NCBI GenBank assembly: GCA_019915135.1
Contig: JAHLMK010000013.1
Coordinates: forward strand, 1,054,001 to 1,118,000
Length of the DNA: 64,000 nt
From: Strobilurus pachycystidiatus
Taxonomy: Eukaryota > Basidiomycota > Agaricomycetes > Agaricales > Physalacriaceae
Reading direction: 5' to 3'
Shown: positions 12,747-22,661 of the stretch, one piece after another
How positions within the stretch are numbered: position 1 is the stretch's first letter
Layout: each line of letters begins with the position of its first letter
The notes under the pieces: generated by a model
Seen by the model: only the letters and a program-made list of their open reading frames with translations
Told to the model about the DNA's origin: nothing
Databases searched by the model: none
Program-made: the position numbers and the translations under genes

Positions 12747-13627
12747 CTACTTCCTGATAGCGTACAGAAACCCGTCATAACCTTTCTCTCCAACGGTCGA
12801 CATCACGGTTGCATCCACCTCTTCGTCGTCTTTGATAGCTTCCATAAGACGTCGTACGCCCAACGTTTTAGCGTCCTGGAACGCTGGATCCGCCACCCTC
12901 CCGTGGCGCACAACGTTGTCCACGATCTGCCCCAGAGTACGATCAACATCTTCATAATGGAGGAACTTGAAAGTGATATGGACTTACGATAACACCACCG
13001 GATCGAACAAGACGCTTTGCCTCCAGAAAGTAGTCCAGGTTCGAGGGCTTGTCAGCGTCGATGAACACAAGGTCGAATTTGTCCTCCGACGCTAGCTGCT
13101 TCATCGATTCATGCGCGTTTCCGAGGATGATCTTGACTTTGGAGCTGAGTCCGGCATGGGCGAGGTTCTCCTCCGCGACCTGAGGGAGGTTAAGCTCGTA
13201 CTAGGGTAAAAGCGGTCCCTCAATCGAGCTAGTACTACCTTCGCATTGACCTCATTGATTTCCAACGTCACGACTTCCCCATGTTCCGGGAGCGCCCATG
13301 CCATCCAGGTGGCCGAATACCTGGTATCAGTGGCGTATGTGTATCAGTGCCTGGCCGTCCGGCTGCGGTCGATACTCACCCGCCCAGTGTCCCCACTTCA
13401 AGCACCCGTTTGGCGCCAATGGACCTGAGGAGCAGGTTCAGGAACTTTCCTTGAGCGGCGGGGACGGCTATGTCCAGCAGGCCGTGCTTCGTCGAGTTGG
13501 CGACGGTTGCTTCGAGGGCTGCATTGGGTGATATGAGGCGCGAGTTGAAGTAAGTGGCGGACTGCACCCAGTCTGCGTAGGTGGTGGGGGGAAGAGCGGA
13601 GTATGGGATGTCGGCTGGGGCGTCCAT
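12747..13627 (-). CDS. SAM-dependent O-methyltransferase (class I, family 3)
   Basis: Four exons on the minus strand: 13380-13627, 13239-13320, 12988-13179 and 12747-12926, with three 59-61 nt GT..AG introns. The phases close to 233 aa, the usual size for caffeoyl-CoA/catechol-type O-methyltransferases. The SAM-binding motif I reads VLEVGTLGGYSATWMA (~residues 76-91) and motif II VVTLEINEVN. The metal-binding segment DLVFIDADKPSN has the expected acidic pair, followed by GGVIIVDQIVDN-like sequence across the last intron. The enzyme should transfer a methyl group from S-adenosylmethionine to a hydroxyl of a small aromatic compound, with a divalent metal, in the cytosol; the substrate cannot be read from sequence. 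The retained-intron reading frames around it are shadows. It lies ~3 kb from the dehydrogenase/SnoaL locus, so a shared pathway is possible but unproven. Confidence 0.9.
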
Positions 13628-14323
13628 GGTGCTTGGATGAGGGCTATCTGGCGTCTTTTATACTTCAATCGAGCTTACTCGGACCAGCAGATGGTGGCTT
13701 CAAAGATATCATGATGCGCGATTTGAGTGGAGGTTACACACACCACGTTAGAGAGTGTGCTGTCACCTTTTCAACACAAAGGTTTGCTCCATGAAGACGT
13801 TTGGAAAGATAGTTTATCGTGAACACGATTCATTTCGGCGCTGAAATCGGCCGGTCGTTGCGTTACTGTTCGGAAGGTGTCGTGCGGGGCGGCGCCGCTT
13901 CAGTCTACGCGGTAGTATGTTTACACTGCAACAGAACTGTTGGAACTTGACAACACACTGTCCCGAGTATGGTTCGTCATCAAAGCTTTTTGTTTGCATT
14001 TGCCTGACTACTTTGAGTAAGTAGTACTTGCTTCAAAAGTTGCTTGTCTAAGAATATCTTGCATGATTATAATCAACATTGCGACCAAGTCGGGAGGAAA
14101 GCACTCATTTTTCTGAAATAACCTGGCTTTTTTATGCGCCTGCGTCGGGTGAGCACCGATGAGCTTTGATTGCGGACATTGGGCTAGGGTAAGCGTAGAA
14201 ACTTGAAGAACTCAAGAAAGAGAGAGACCGAAGACTGACCGGAGAGAGATGCCGATCGGCGCAGGGTTGACTGACACGAAACGATCGGTGCCTGAGTACT
14301 GCACTTGTTTTCTCACCACAAAC
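13628..14323. other. Divergent intergenic region
   Basis: This is the shared upstream region of the O-methyltransferase (minus) and the F-box-like gene (plus). There is no convincing coding sequence. A frame running into the F-box gene from 14249 adds 25 residues without F-box character, so I prefer the ATG at 14324. Confidence 0.5.
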
Positions 14324-15733
14324 ATGGCGGTTATCCCTGATTTGCCACTCGAACTACTCGACATCATCTTCACCGAGATGATTGATGACAACAACGCCAC
14401 GCTCAAGAACCTATGTCTCGCCGGGAATCGCCGCCTTACCCAGGTGGCCCGTCGCCTGACGTTTCGCGAACTATACATTTCCCTCCAGTTCCCGCTCGCC
14501 GACTCCCACATTTTCTACAGAACCTTCAAGGCTATTACCACGGACGCCTCGCTCTGTAGCTCTGTGCGCGCCATTACCGTGGCGTGTCGCGGCCACCCGG
14601 AATCTCTGAAATTCATCCAGCTCATGACGAGACAGTTGCCGAAACTCCGTGGGGTCAAGCAGGCGTTCCTCAAATGTCATTCACGCGAGGACTGCGCATT
14701 ATCTTGCACCACCGCTGTCGTACTATACCCCCTCCTCTCCATGCCGTCCGTTCGCAGCATCTACATAAACGGATGCAACGACTTGTCCACCGCCTATTTC
14801 CCCGTTGGTGCCCGTGATCTCCATTTGCAGGAGCTGGTTCTGGAGTGTGCTGTGTTTGGGAAAGGACGCGAGTGGGCGACGGAGCGCATCACCGGCTTGG
14901 AAAGGCTGACACTCGTCAACATCGCCCGAGAAGTCGAGCTTGACAACCAAACGTCCGCAATGTTGTGTTCGGTTTTTGGGTTTAGCCTGGGATTGGAGTG
15001 GTTAGGGAAGACCCCAAGTCTGCGCCTTGCTTCGACATGTACGCCTCTGTGCTGGCTGGAAACCATTGAGGATCTATGCGTGAGGACATTCTTGCACCAC
15101 TCCATCACATATGTCGGCTGACGGCTCCGTGTTAGAGGTGTGAATCTCCAGACACGGAGGAAATCGTGCTGAGAGACCTGAGCAAGTTTACATCTTCCTT
15201 GAGTACGCTAGTGGTGACGTTCCTCTCACTGCTGTCCGAACATTTTGGACGCTCTCTCCGTCGCCTGGCCATAATGTCGCCAGACAGCGACATATTCGAA
15301 GTCCTCGTCGACGAGAACCACCTCGCAGACACCTACCACGCAATGTTCACTGAGCTCACGGACTTCGCTTTCGAAATAGACGTCATCTACGTGCGTCGTT
15401 TCCAATCCCGACTTCTTCACGTCTGACTTTCTATTGTAGGACGACCTCATAGAGTATCTCGGGAAGTTTCCTGCCTTGAAGCGACTCTACATCTCAGACA
15501 AGGATGACCCCGACCCCGATAACGAGACAGGAACTGCCGAGGAGGCGCGGAAACTCGCAAGGAAGATACCCAACCTCGTATCCGTCATGTGGATACACAG
15601 TCGGAGGGCGTTTTCCATCGAGCGCGATGATAGTGGGGATATCACGGCTGTGCTGCATGAAAACGTGGACATACCGGCCTGGCTGGCGGTGGATGAAGAT
15701 TTGGGGCATTTCCTCCAGTTTGAGGCAGTATAA
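14324..15733 (+). CDS. F-box/LRR-like protein
   Basis: Three exons, 14324-15079, 15136-15390 and 15440-15733, join in phase 0 across 56-nt and 49-nt introns to give 434 aa. The N-terminus, starting MAVIPDLPLELLDIIFTEM, has the hydrophobic spacing of an F-box (P-L-E-L-L-x-I-I-F). The rest has irregular leucine-rich strands (LRGVKQAFL, HLQELVLEC, LERLTLVNI, ALKRLYISD), as in many Agaricomycete F-box proteins. Such proteins usually act as substrate receptors of SCF ubiquitin ligases; the target here is unknown. An ATG at 14249 in the same frame is possible but adds non-conserved sequence. The last nine codons and the 3' flank are repeated at 18093-18207 within the inverted-repeat locus, so this gene took part in a local rearrangement. 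Confidence 0.7.
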
Positions 15734-16934
15734 AGACTGATATGTATTTGCTATCTTATGCGCTAAGGAGTCAGTTGTAAATTGCTTTGTATTTGTAGCT
15801 AGAGTACGTCTCAGATAAGACCTACATAGTCAAACTCGCGAGAGTTCAGCGCTCAGTTTTTGTCGGACCAGTGACAATCACAAAATCAACTGTCACATGA
15901 TCGCAAAAGCTTTCTCCTGCACGGTCAACTCAGACTGTTCCGATTCGCCGCCATCCAACGGCGAGGGCGCGACAGTACCCCCAATGGCGGACATATCACC
16001 GGCAAGAGGTTGATTAGGAGGTGCATCTGCATTGCAGCATTCTTCTTACTTCCTACAAGCTACGGCGAAATCCTTTGCCAACGTCGATCGCGTTTAGTCC
16101 TGCATGGCGTCGATGAAGGTGACTGGCGTTTTGGTGGAAGAGGTCCGATACCCTGCCCTCACGGATGACCACCGCCTGCCGCTCAGGAGGACAAAAGAAA
16201 GAGGCGGGAAAGCGCACTATAACTCCGCTGCGCCGTGCTGTTCAACAATACTGCAGATTCGAGTGCCTATCCGCCTCGATGAAAGGCGACGTCGACTTTG
16301 GGAGGTGCTCCGTCGATTTCTGGCCGTAGTCGACGATCACTCTGACGTTGGACGCGAAACTGGTCTTGGCGAGGTTCTCTTTGGCGACCTGGAGGGCGGG
16401 CGGGGGTAAGAAGGGCGGCTAGGTGCGTTGATGGTTCTCTACTCTTGCTCTTCAACAGTCCAACTGTCATCAGTAGGCTTCTCATCTTCCGGCGATGCGG
16501 GTGCCAATCAGGTCGCCGAGTCGCTGCAACGATAACAGCGTGAACTTCCTCTCGAAGATACATAACACCATGCAAACTCCCAGTCCCATCCTCTTCCTCC
16601 AATCGACCTGGCGTACGGGCCCAGCAGCTTACCCTGTGCGCTGACAGCAATATTCGGCCATCCATTGACACGCTGTTCGCCAACCATGCATCGACGTCCA
16701 TCGGTTTCGCCAAATATCGTCTATCATGGCGCAACCCTTCCGCTGACCGAACGCTTCCCACTTGACCTCCGTTCGTTGACGCCATCATGATGCGAGCAGT
16801 ATTGAATTCAAGTCTATTCGGGCAGATGACAGGGCTTTGTAACTCGCTGACTACTCCTCGCCTCCCCTTATAAACATCGTTGAACCTTCTGTCACTCTCT
16901 CAAACACCCACTACCCACCACCACCACCATCACC
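15734..16934. other. Intergenic region including the outer part of the left inverted-repeat arm
   Basis: From ~16195 the sequence is related, in inverted orientation, to 21318-22040. Shared words include the GGGAAAG-CGC-CTATAA stretch near 16205 and the CCTCGATGAAA-GCGACGTCGA stretch near 16275. A minus-strand frame (16267-16788) and its counterpart in the other arm have no convincing product; both look like decayed sequence carried with the dehydrogenase duplication. Confidence 0.5.
16868..16874 (+). promoter_or_regulatory. TATA box of SDR copy 1
   Basis: TTATAAA lies ~61 bp upstream of the ATG at 16935. The same box stands at a similar distance in front of the other two copies, which suggests one ancestral promoter. 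Confidence 0.5.
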
Positions 16935-17787
16935 ATGAGCACCCCCATCGCAATCATCGCAGGCGTAGGCACAGGAGCGGGAACCGGTGCATCCATCGCG
17001 CGTCGCCTAGCCAAACGCGGCTTCGTTATCGCCCTCATCGGGCGCAACCCTGACAACCTCGCCAAATTCGCGGCGGAGCTGGAGACGGATGGAGCGAAGG
17101 CTGTCTCGCTGCCTGTGGCGTCGTACGAATACGAGCACGTCGCCAAGGCGTTCGAGTCCCTGCCTGAAGGCCCGCTGCGCGTCGCCATCTACAACGCGGG
17201 CGATGGAGTGTGGAAGCCTTTCCTCAAGGTGACGGCCGAGGACGTGCGGAAAGTCACGCATACCAACATCGAGGGGGCGTTTGCCTTTGCGCACCACGTC
17301 ATCACGCGCTTCAAGGCCAATGATATAGACGACAAGGGCAGCCGCGGAACGCTCATCTTCACCGGCGCGACGGCCAGTACTAGGGGGAACGTCCTGACCA
17401 GCGCGTTCAGCGCGGGCAAGTTCGCGTTGAGGGCGCTCAGCCAGAGTCTGGCGAAGGAGTTTGGGAAGGAGAACGTGCATGTGGCGCATGCGATCATCGA
17501 TGGCGGGATCTTGACGGACTTGAACAAGGAACGAAGGAACGACCCGGAGTGGGAGAAGAATGAGGATGTGAGGCTGTATCCGGATGATATCGCTGAGGTG
17601 TGTGGCGTGTTATGTTTTTTAAGCGCAGGATGATTCTGATGATATTGGATAGGCGTATCTGCATTTGATTGACCAGAAGAGGTCAGCGTGGACTTGGGAG
17701 TTGGACTGTGAGTATTTCGTTGTTACTGTAAATGTGGACGGGGATTGACGGTTATTCGCAGTGAGGCCAGCGCATGAGAAGTGGTAG
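16935..17787 (+). CDS. Short-chain dehydrogenase/reductase-like protein, copy 1 (Tyr-to-Phe type)
   Basis: Three exons, 16935-17597, 17653-17707 and 17762-17787, give 247 aa. The N-terminus carries a glycine-rich nucleotide-binding loop (AGVGTGAGTG), then NAGDGVW and the catalytic-region block SAFSAGKFALRAL. In classical SDRs the last would contain Y-x-x-x-K; here Phe replaces Tyr while Lys is kept. This matches the described classical-SDR subgroup SDR_c10 (cd05373), which lacks the active-site Tyr. The protein should bind NAD(P), but oxidoreductase activity is uncertain. Intron positions and phases are the same in all three local copies. The 55-nt second exon (YLHLIDQKRSAWTWEL) is nearly invariant. 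It sits in the left arm of the inverted repeat and is the partner of the copy at 20467-21317. Confidence 0.9.
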
Positions 17788-18071
17788 ATAGCGGAGACGC
17801 AACGGAATTGTAGGATTGTAATGTGATGAATCTTTGATTTTTTGCATCAATTTCCAGGTCGATTTCTTTGCTGACTCGAACGGGACGTTGCGGACTTGGT
17901 TTGCTAAAGTCCATGAGATGCGCTGACAGCGCTATTGGTCGTGAGCTGCTGAACATACACCAAACGTGGAATAGAATCTACCGCGGGAGTCAATACGCCT
18001 ATATAGCCGATCGACATGGGAATCGACGATGGTTCGTGCATATAAAGGCAGAACCCCATGCTCCGAGATGG

Positions 18072-18092
18072 TAGACCACAGTCATGTCCGTA
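18072..18092 (+). pseudogene. Truncated start of a SnoaL-like gene
   Basis: The CAGTCATGTCCGT word with the ATG at 18084 matches the start of the intact SnoaL gene (ATG at 20208-20210, minus strand). The upstream ATGGGAATCGACGATGG region is also shared. Only the first three codons survive before the sequence switches to F-box 3' sequence, so this copy is a stub. Confidence 0.7.
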
Positions 18093-18207
18093 TGGGCATT
18101 TTCTCCAGTTTGAGGCTGTATAACCACTGATAAGTTATGTCTTTGCTATCTTATGAAGTAAGGAGTATGTAATCTGTATATTGCCTTGTATTTGTATCTA
18201 GAGTATG
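18093..18207 (+). pseudogene. Displaced 3' end of the F-box gene
   Basis: The sequence encodes the same last nine residues plus stop (GHFLQFEAV) as the F-box gene end at 15704-15733. It continues with a diverged copy of that gene's 3' flank (GCTATCTTATG, TAAGGAGT, CTTGTATTTGTA, CTAGAGTA words). It lacks the rest of the gene and marks a duplication breakpoint. Confidence 0.8.
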
Positions 18208-18332
18208 GGGGAAACCGGAGCTGAAGCTACGATACAATCCCTATTGAGTAGGGCTTGAGGTCTGGCGAATGGTTTTTACACAAAGGGATCGCGAGAGACT
18301 TCGGGTTGTCGAGCTTCACGGCTTTCCTCTAG

Positions 18333-19179
18333 CTACCACTGCTCATGCGCCGGTCTCACTGTAGACTCATTGGCAATCAATCGTCAACAAAGCGAAAGAG
18401 ACCCACGATCCAATTCCCAAGTCCACGCAGACCGCTTCTGGTCAATCAGATGCAGATACGCCTAGTATCCCCAGATCAGTCATAATGAACCCTTCAAGTT
18501 CCCATGCCAGACGCACCTCAGCGACATCATCCGCGTTCAACCTCACGTCCTCGTTCTGCTCCCACTCCGGACTGTTCTTCAACTTCTTGGTCAAATCTGT
18601 CAGTATATTCCCATTGATGATCGCATGCGCCACATGCACATTCTCCTTCCCGAACTCCTTCGCCAGACTCTGGCTCAAAGCCCTCAACGCAAACTTCCCC
18701 GCGCTAAACGCGCTCGTCGTCTCCCTCGCGTTCAGACTCGACGTCGCACCCGTGAAGATGAGTGTTCCGCGGTTGCCACGATCGTCGATATCGTTGGATT
18801 TGAACCGCGTTACGACATGGTGCGCAAAGGCAAACGCCCCCTCAATGTTGGTCTGGGTGACCTTCCGCAGGTCCTCGGCTGTCAGCTGCAAGAAAGGCTT
18901 CCATACTGCATCGGTCGCGTTGTAGATGGCGACGCGGAGAGGTCCCTCGGGTAGGGACTCGAACGCCTTAGAGACGTGTTCGTATTCGTACGACGCCACA
19001 GGCAAGGCGATGGCCTTTGCCCCGTCTGCCTTTAGCTCTGTTGCAAATTTGGCAAGGTCATCAGGCCGGCGCGATATGAGGGCGATGGCGAAGCCGCGTT
19101 TGGCTAGGCGGCGCGCGATGGACGCGCCTGTTCCTGTCCCGGTGCCTACGCCTGCGATGATTGCGATGGGTGTGCTCAT
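18333..19179 (-). CDS. Short-chain dehydrogenase/reductase-like protein, copy 2
   Basis: Exons 18517-19179, 18407-18461 and 18333-18358 have the same lengths (663, 55, 26 nt) as in copies 1 and 3 and give 247 aa. The nucleotide-binding loop is GVGTGTGTG. The NAG motif is changed to NAT (YNATDAVW), and the catalytic block again reads FSAGK, with Phe in place of Tyr. It is the most diverged of the three copies, in coding sequence and in both introns (55 and 48 nt). It lies between the two inverted-repeat arms, convergent with copy 1. The NAG-to-NAT change and the missing Tyr make a catalytic role less certain; a nucleotide-binding or regulatory role is possible. Confidence 0.88.
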
Positions 19180-19553
19180 GGCCCGGGTGGGGGTAAAGAT
19201 GGTGGGTCGATTGAGAGAAGCTCGACCAATGTTTATAAGCGGAGGCGAGTACTGAGCTGATTATTGTCAACGAGTTACAAACCTACTAGGCTGACTCACT
19301 CACAACACACTTGAACGACCCTTCCGCCTTGCAACATCATCATCAAGGTCCTCAAATGATGTTCGAACAGGAAGAATCTCTGGATAGAGATTCCAAAAAT
19401 TCTCTCTTACAATTCCGTACAGTATGTACACCTTTTTACTGGACAGTTAGGATTAGAGGTGGATGAATTGAAGCTACTAAAAACTACATTCTTTACGTTC
19501 CTGCATGTTTTCTGCCGTACATAACACTTTGTCACTTTCCAAATCATGCATCA
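19180..19553. other. Intergenic region between SDR copy 2 and SnoaL gene
   Basis: It contains the copy 2 promoter (GTTTATAA at 19231-19238 is its TATA box on the minus strand) and the SnoaL 3' flank. No other gene is visible. Confidence 0.5.
19231..19238 (-). promoter_or_regulatory. TATA box of SDR copy 2
   Basis: On the minus strand this reads TTATAAAC, ~52-59 bp upstream of the ATG at 19179, as in copy 1. Confidence 0.5.
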
Positions 19554-20210
19554 TTACTTCACAGCCAAGGCAGCCTCTTTCATCTGAACGACCGTGGCGA
19601 AGTCGCCATAAATCTCATACTTCGTCGTCTGCTGATCCTGTAATAGTAATAACGTTAATAGATCAATGGCAATATTTTGGATGTTGTATTCGCATACCTG
19701 CAAACCCTTGAACAGAATCGCAACGGCCCTCAGCGTGGTGTTGTCCCCGCTGGAGAACTCGTATAGGACCGTCGAGGATGCTATGATGCGGTCCGGGAGG
19801 ACTTGTACTGGGATCGAAGGTCAAAGTCGCTATTATATGGTCGTGTAGTATTGACGCGTACCATCTGTCAACCTTCGGGGAGTCATAAGACCGACCACAG
19901 ATAAATCCCATAATGTCCAAGACTTACTTATGGTGCAACCTCGTAACGACGCCCCCAAGCCCCAGCTGGCCGAACACGGACAGGACGCCTTCATGCCCCT
20001 TCACTCCGGTGAGGTTGTTAAAGTTGAACTCCACATCCGGCGCGAGGAACGTCGACATGAATTTGCCGAGGTCGAATGAGTCCATGACGCGGTAGAACTA
20101 CATCAGTATTTCATGAGGCTCGGAGGCGGTATGGAGGAAGAGAGCCAACATACATCAGCGACCCACTTCTCTCCTCTCTCGCGTTGACTTTGTGAGACGG
20201 ACACGGACAT
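19554..20210 (-). CDS. SnoaL/NTF2-like small protein with an 11-nt micro-exon
   Basis: Five exons on the minus strand: 20154-20210, 19928-20097, 19862-19872, 19698-19807 and 19554-19637, giving 143 aa. The fold is read from the pattern: an N-terminal helix (EKWVADFYRVMDSFDL), FLAPDVEFNFNNLTGVKG, then two long strands (STVLYEFSSGDNTTLRAVA and TKYEIYGDFATVV), typical of NTF2-like polyketide-cyclase/SnoaL-type proteins. The 11-nt exon is required: the frame upstream of the fourth exon has a TGA, and only this exon keeps phase and gives a sensible HHKLTDVQVLPDRI junction. Members of this fold act as small isomerases, cyclases or scent-type binding proteins; the substrate is unknown. Its start and promoter are duplicated as a stub at 18072-18092. 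It lies just downstream of SDR copy 3 on the same strand, which suggests an ancestral SDR-SnoaL pair. Confidence 0.8.
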
Positions 20211-22040
20211 GACTGGGGTCTTCCAGGGAGTCCTGCGTCTATAAGTAAGTACAAACCATCGTCGATTCCCATGGTCGGTCGACTGAACGTGCGCCTTGAC
20301 TCCCGCGGTGTATTCTGAGGCACGTTCAACCAATAGCAATGTCAGCGCATCTCATGGACCTGAGCAAAACAACCCAGATTCTCTTCTGGATGAGCATTGA
20401 ATTGACCCGGAAAGGGTTCAAGAATCCATCGCATTACAATCGTACAATCCGTTTTGTCTTCGCTATCTACCACTTCTCATGCGCTGGCCTCACTGCGAAT
20501 AACCGTCAATCCCCGTCCACGATGAACGACAAAACACTCACAGTCCAACTCCCAGGTCCACGCAGACCGCCTCTGGTCAATCAAATGCAGATACGACTAT
20601 AACACCAAGAATATCAGAACCATCCTGCACTTGAAACAATATCACGCCACACACCTCAGCGATATCATCCGGATTCAGCCTCGCGTCCTGATTCTTCTCC
20701 CACTCCGGGTCTTTCCTCCATTCCTTGGTCAACTCCGTCAGGATCCCGCCATCGATGATCGCATGCGCCACATGCACATTATCCTTCCCAAACTCCTTCG
20801 CCAAGCTCTGGCTGAGCGACCTCAGCGCGAACTTGCCCGCGCTAAATGCACTGGTGAAGGAGTTCCCCCTGGTACTGGCCGTCGCGCCGGTGAAGATGAG
20901 GGTTCCGCGGCTGCCCTTGTCGTCTATCTCGTTGGCCTTGAAGCGCGTGATGACGTGGTGCGCAAAGGCGAACGCGCCCTCGACGCTGGAGTGGGTGACT
21001 TTCCGCACGTCCTCGGCTGTCACCTGGAGGAAAGGCTTCCAGACTGCATCGCCTGCGTTGTAGATGGCGACGCGCAATGGGCCCTCAGGCAACGACTCGA
21101 AGGCCTTGGCGACGTGCTCGTATTCGTACGACGCAACGGGCAACGAGACAGCCTTCGCTCCGTCCGTCTCCAGCTCCGCCGCGAATTTGGCAAGGTTGTC
21201 AGGGTTGCGCCCGATGAGGGCGATAACGAAGCCGCGTTTGGCGAGGCGACGCGCGATGGATGCACCGGTTCCCGCTCCTGTGCCTACGCCTGCGATGACT
21301 GCGATGGGGCTGCTCATGGTAATAAATGTGGTGGTGGTGGTGGTGGGTGTCTGAGAGAGTGAGAGAAGGTTCACCGATGTTTATAGGAAGGCGAGTGTTC
21401 CATGTAGTCAGTGCATGTAGTCAGCGAGTTACAAACCCCCTGTCATCTCGCTGAAGAGACTGATTTTCAATAGTGGTCGCATCAGATCGATTGCGTCAAC
21501 GAACGGACGTCGAGTGGGATTCGGGAAGCGTTCAGTCAGCAAAGGGGTTGCGCCGTCAATGCGTCATACGATTGACACTGTTCGACGAGAGGCTCGTCTT
21601 CGACGCGCGTTTGGCGAACAGCGCATGGAAAGAATGGCGGATAACGCTGCACAGGGTAAGCTGCTGAGCCTGAACGCCAGGTCGATTAGAGGAAAAGGGA
21701 TTCCTGAGGTGAGAACTGCGAGGGTGCATGGTGTTATGATCTTCGAAAGAAAGTCCACGTCGACATCGTTGCAGTTGCTCGACTGCAGGAAGATGAAAAG
21801 CTGGTGACGCTTGAGAACCTGCAAAGGTAAAGAGATATTGACGCACCTAGCCGCCCTTCTGACCACCGCCCGTCCTCCAATCAAGAATTCAAACTCGCCA
21901 ACGACGGCCTTGTGTCCCAAGGTCGACGTCGCTTTCATCGAGGCGTACAAAAAGTCGAACTTGGCGTATTGGTGGGCAGGCGAAGCGAGCAGCACGGCGC
22001 AGCGCGTTTATAGCGCACTTTCCCGTCTCTTTGCCTGATC
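20200..22040 (-). repeat. Right arm of the large inverted repeat (SDR copy 3)
   Basis: This is the reverse-complement counterpart of 16195-18092 and contains SDR copy 3, its promoter and a decayed outer block. It continues into an intact SnoaL gene where the left arm is truncated. Boundaries are approximate. Confidence 0.75.
20467..21317 (-). CDS. Short-chain dehydrogenase/reductase-like protein, copy 3
   Basis: Exons 20655-21317, 20542-20596 and 20467-20492 give 247 aa with the same phases as copies 1 and 2. I start at the ATG at 21317 (MSSPIAV), aligned with the starts of the other copies; the in-frame ATG at 21374 would add a low-complexity Thr run that is only promoter sequence. Copy 3 is closest to copy 1, including intron 2, as expected for inverted-repeat partners. 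The loop GVGTGAGTG, NAGDAVW and FSAGK (Phe for Tyr) are present. One residue at the second exon is Ser instead of Ala because of the acceptor base. Family, cofactor and caveats are as for copy 1. Confidence 0.9.
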
Positions 22041-22661
22041 CATCTGTGCGGCGGCCGTATGTAGGAAGCGAGGAAATGCTGAAACCCAATGTACCTCCTA
22101 GTCGACCTCTTGTGTGTGATATGCCCGCCGTTCTTGTCGCTGTTGGTCGCTGGTGCGCCCATTTGACCGCCGTTGGATGGTGCATTGGCGAACAGTTGAC
22201 CGGTAGGTAGGTACATAGATAGATGACGGCACACCCATTGAGGAACGGCCGCTTGACCGTTCATGGAAGAAAGCCTTGCTTGGCACTCGAATCATGTGAC
22301 AGTTCATTGTGACTGTCAGCTGCCAGTGCCTAAGGCCTGGCCTGGCCTAGGCTTAGCCTCAGCCACACGCGTTTGCCAGAGATTTTCGTCAAACACAGCA
22401 CTGGATCCCAGCTTAACCTTCAATGTCATGTATCTCGCTCGACCCCTACCTGATTGACTCTGCAGATCACCAGCTTTCGCCTCGATTCGCGTCATGCACG
22501 ACTCGGACTTTCTATTGTACCATCCGCGTGTCGTTCAGCATGTCCATCTCAGTTTGAGTCTGCTGCGTCCAGCGATCCTGAAGGTCCCTGCCGTATATTA
22601 AGACGACTGATTGGACTGATCGATACCCATCTCGACCGTCACGTCTTCGTCTTCACCCACC
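21318..22661. other. Intergenic region with decayed arm sequence
   Basis: The part to ~22040 belongs to the right arm; it holds the copy 3 promoter (GTTTATA at 21379-21385) and a decayed block with no intact gene. From 22040 to 22661 I see only the promoter side of the ADP-ribosylglycohydrolase gene and a short GTAGGTAGGTACATAGATAG simple repeat near 22203. Confidence 0.5.

Larger units (their letters stand above)
16195..18092 (+). repeat. Left arm of a large inverted repeat (SDR copy 1)
   Basis: By eye this arm matches 20200-22040 in reverse complement: a decayed upstream block, a promoter with a TATAAAC box, the full three-exon dehydrogenase, its 3' flank, and the start of a SnoaL gene. 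The match ends just after the SnoaL ATG at 18084, where the sequence switches to a copy of the F-box gene's 3' end. The arm boundaries are approximate because I compared them by eye. Confidence 0.75.

Noticed and set aside
16267..16788. Minus-strand ORF of 173 codons in the left arm, with a counterpart in the right arm
   Set aside because: The two counterparts do not keep a common frame, which argues for decayed sequence rather than a gene.
18442..18516. Extended reading frame of SDR copy 2 through intron 1
   Set aside because: The extra residues are intron translation; the splice gives the YLHLIDQKRSAWTWEL exon shared by all three copies.
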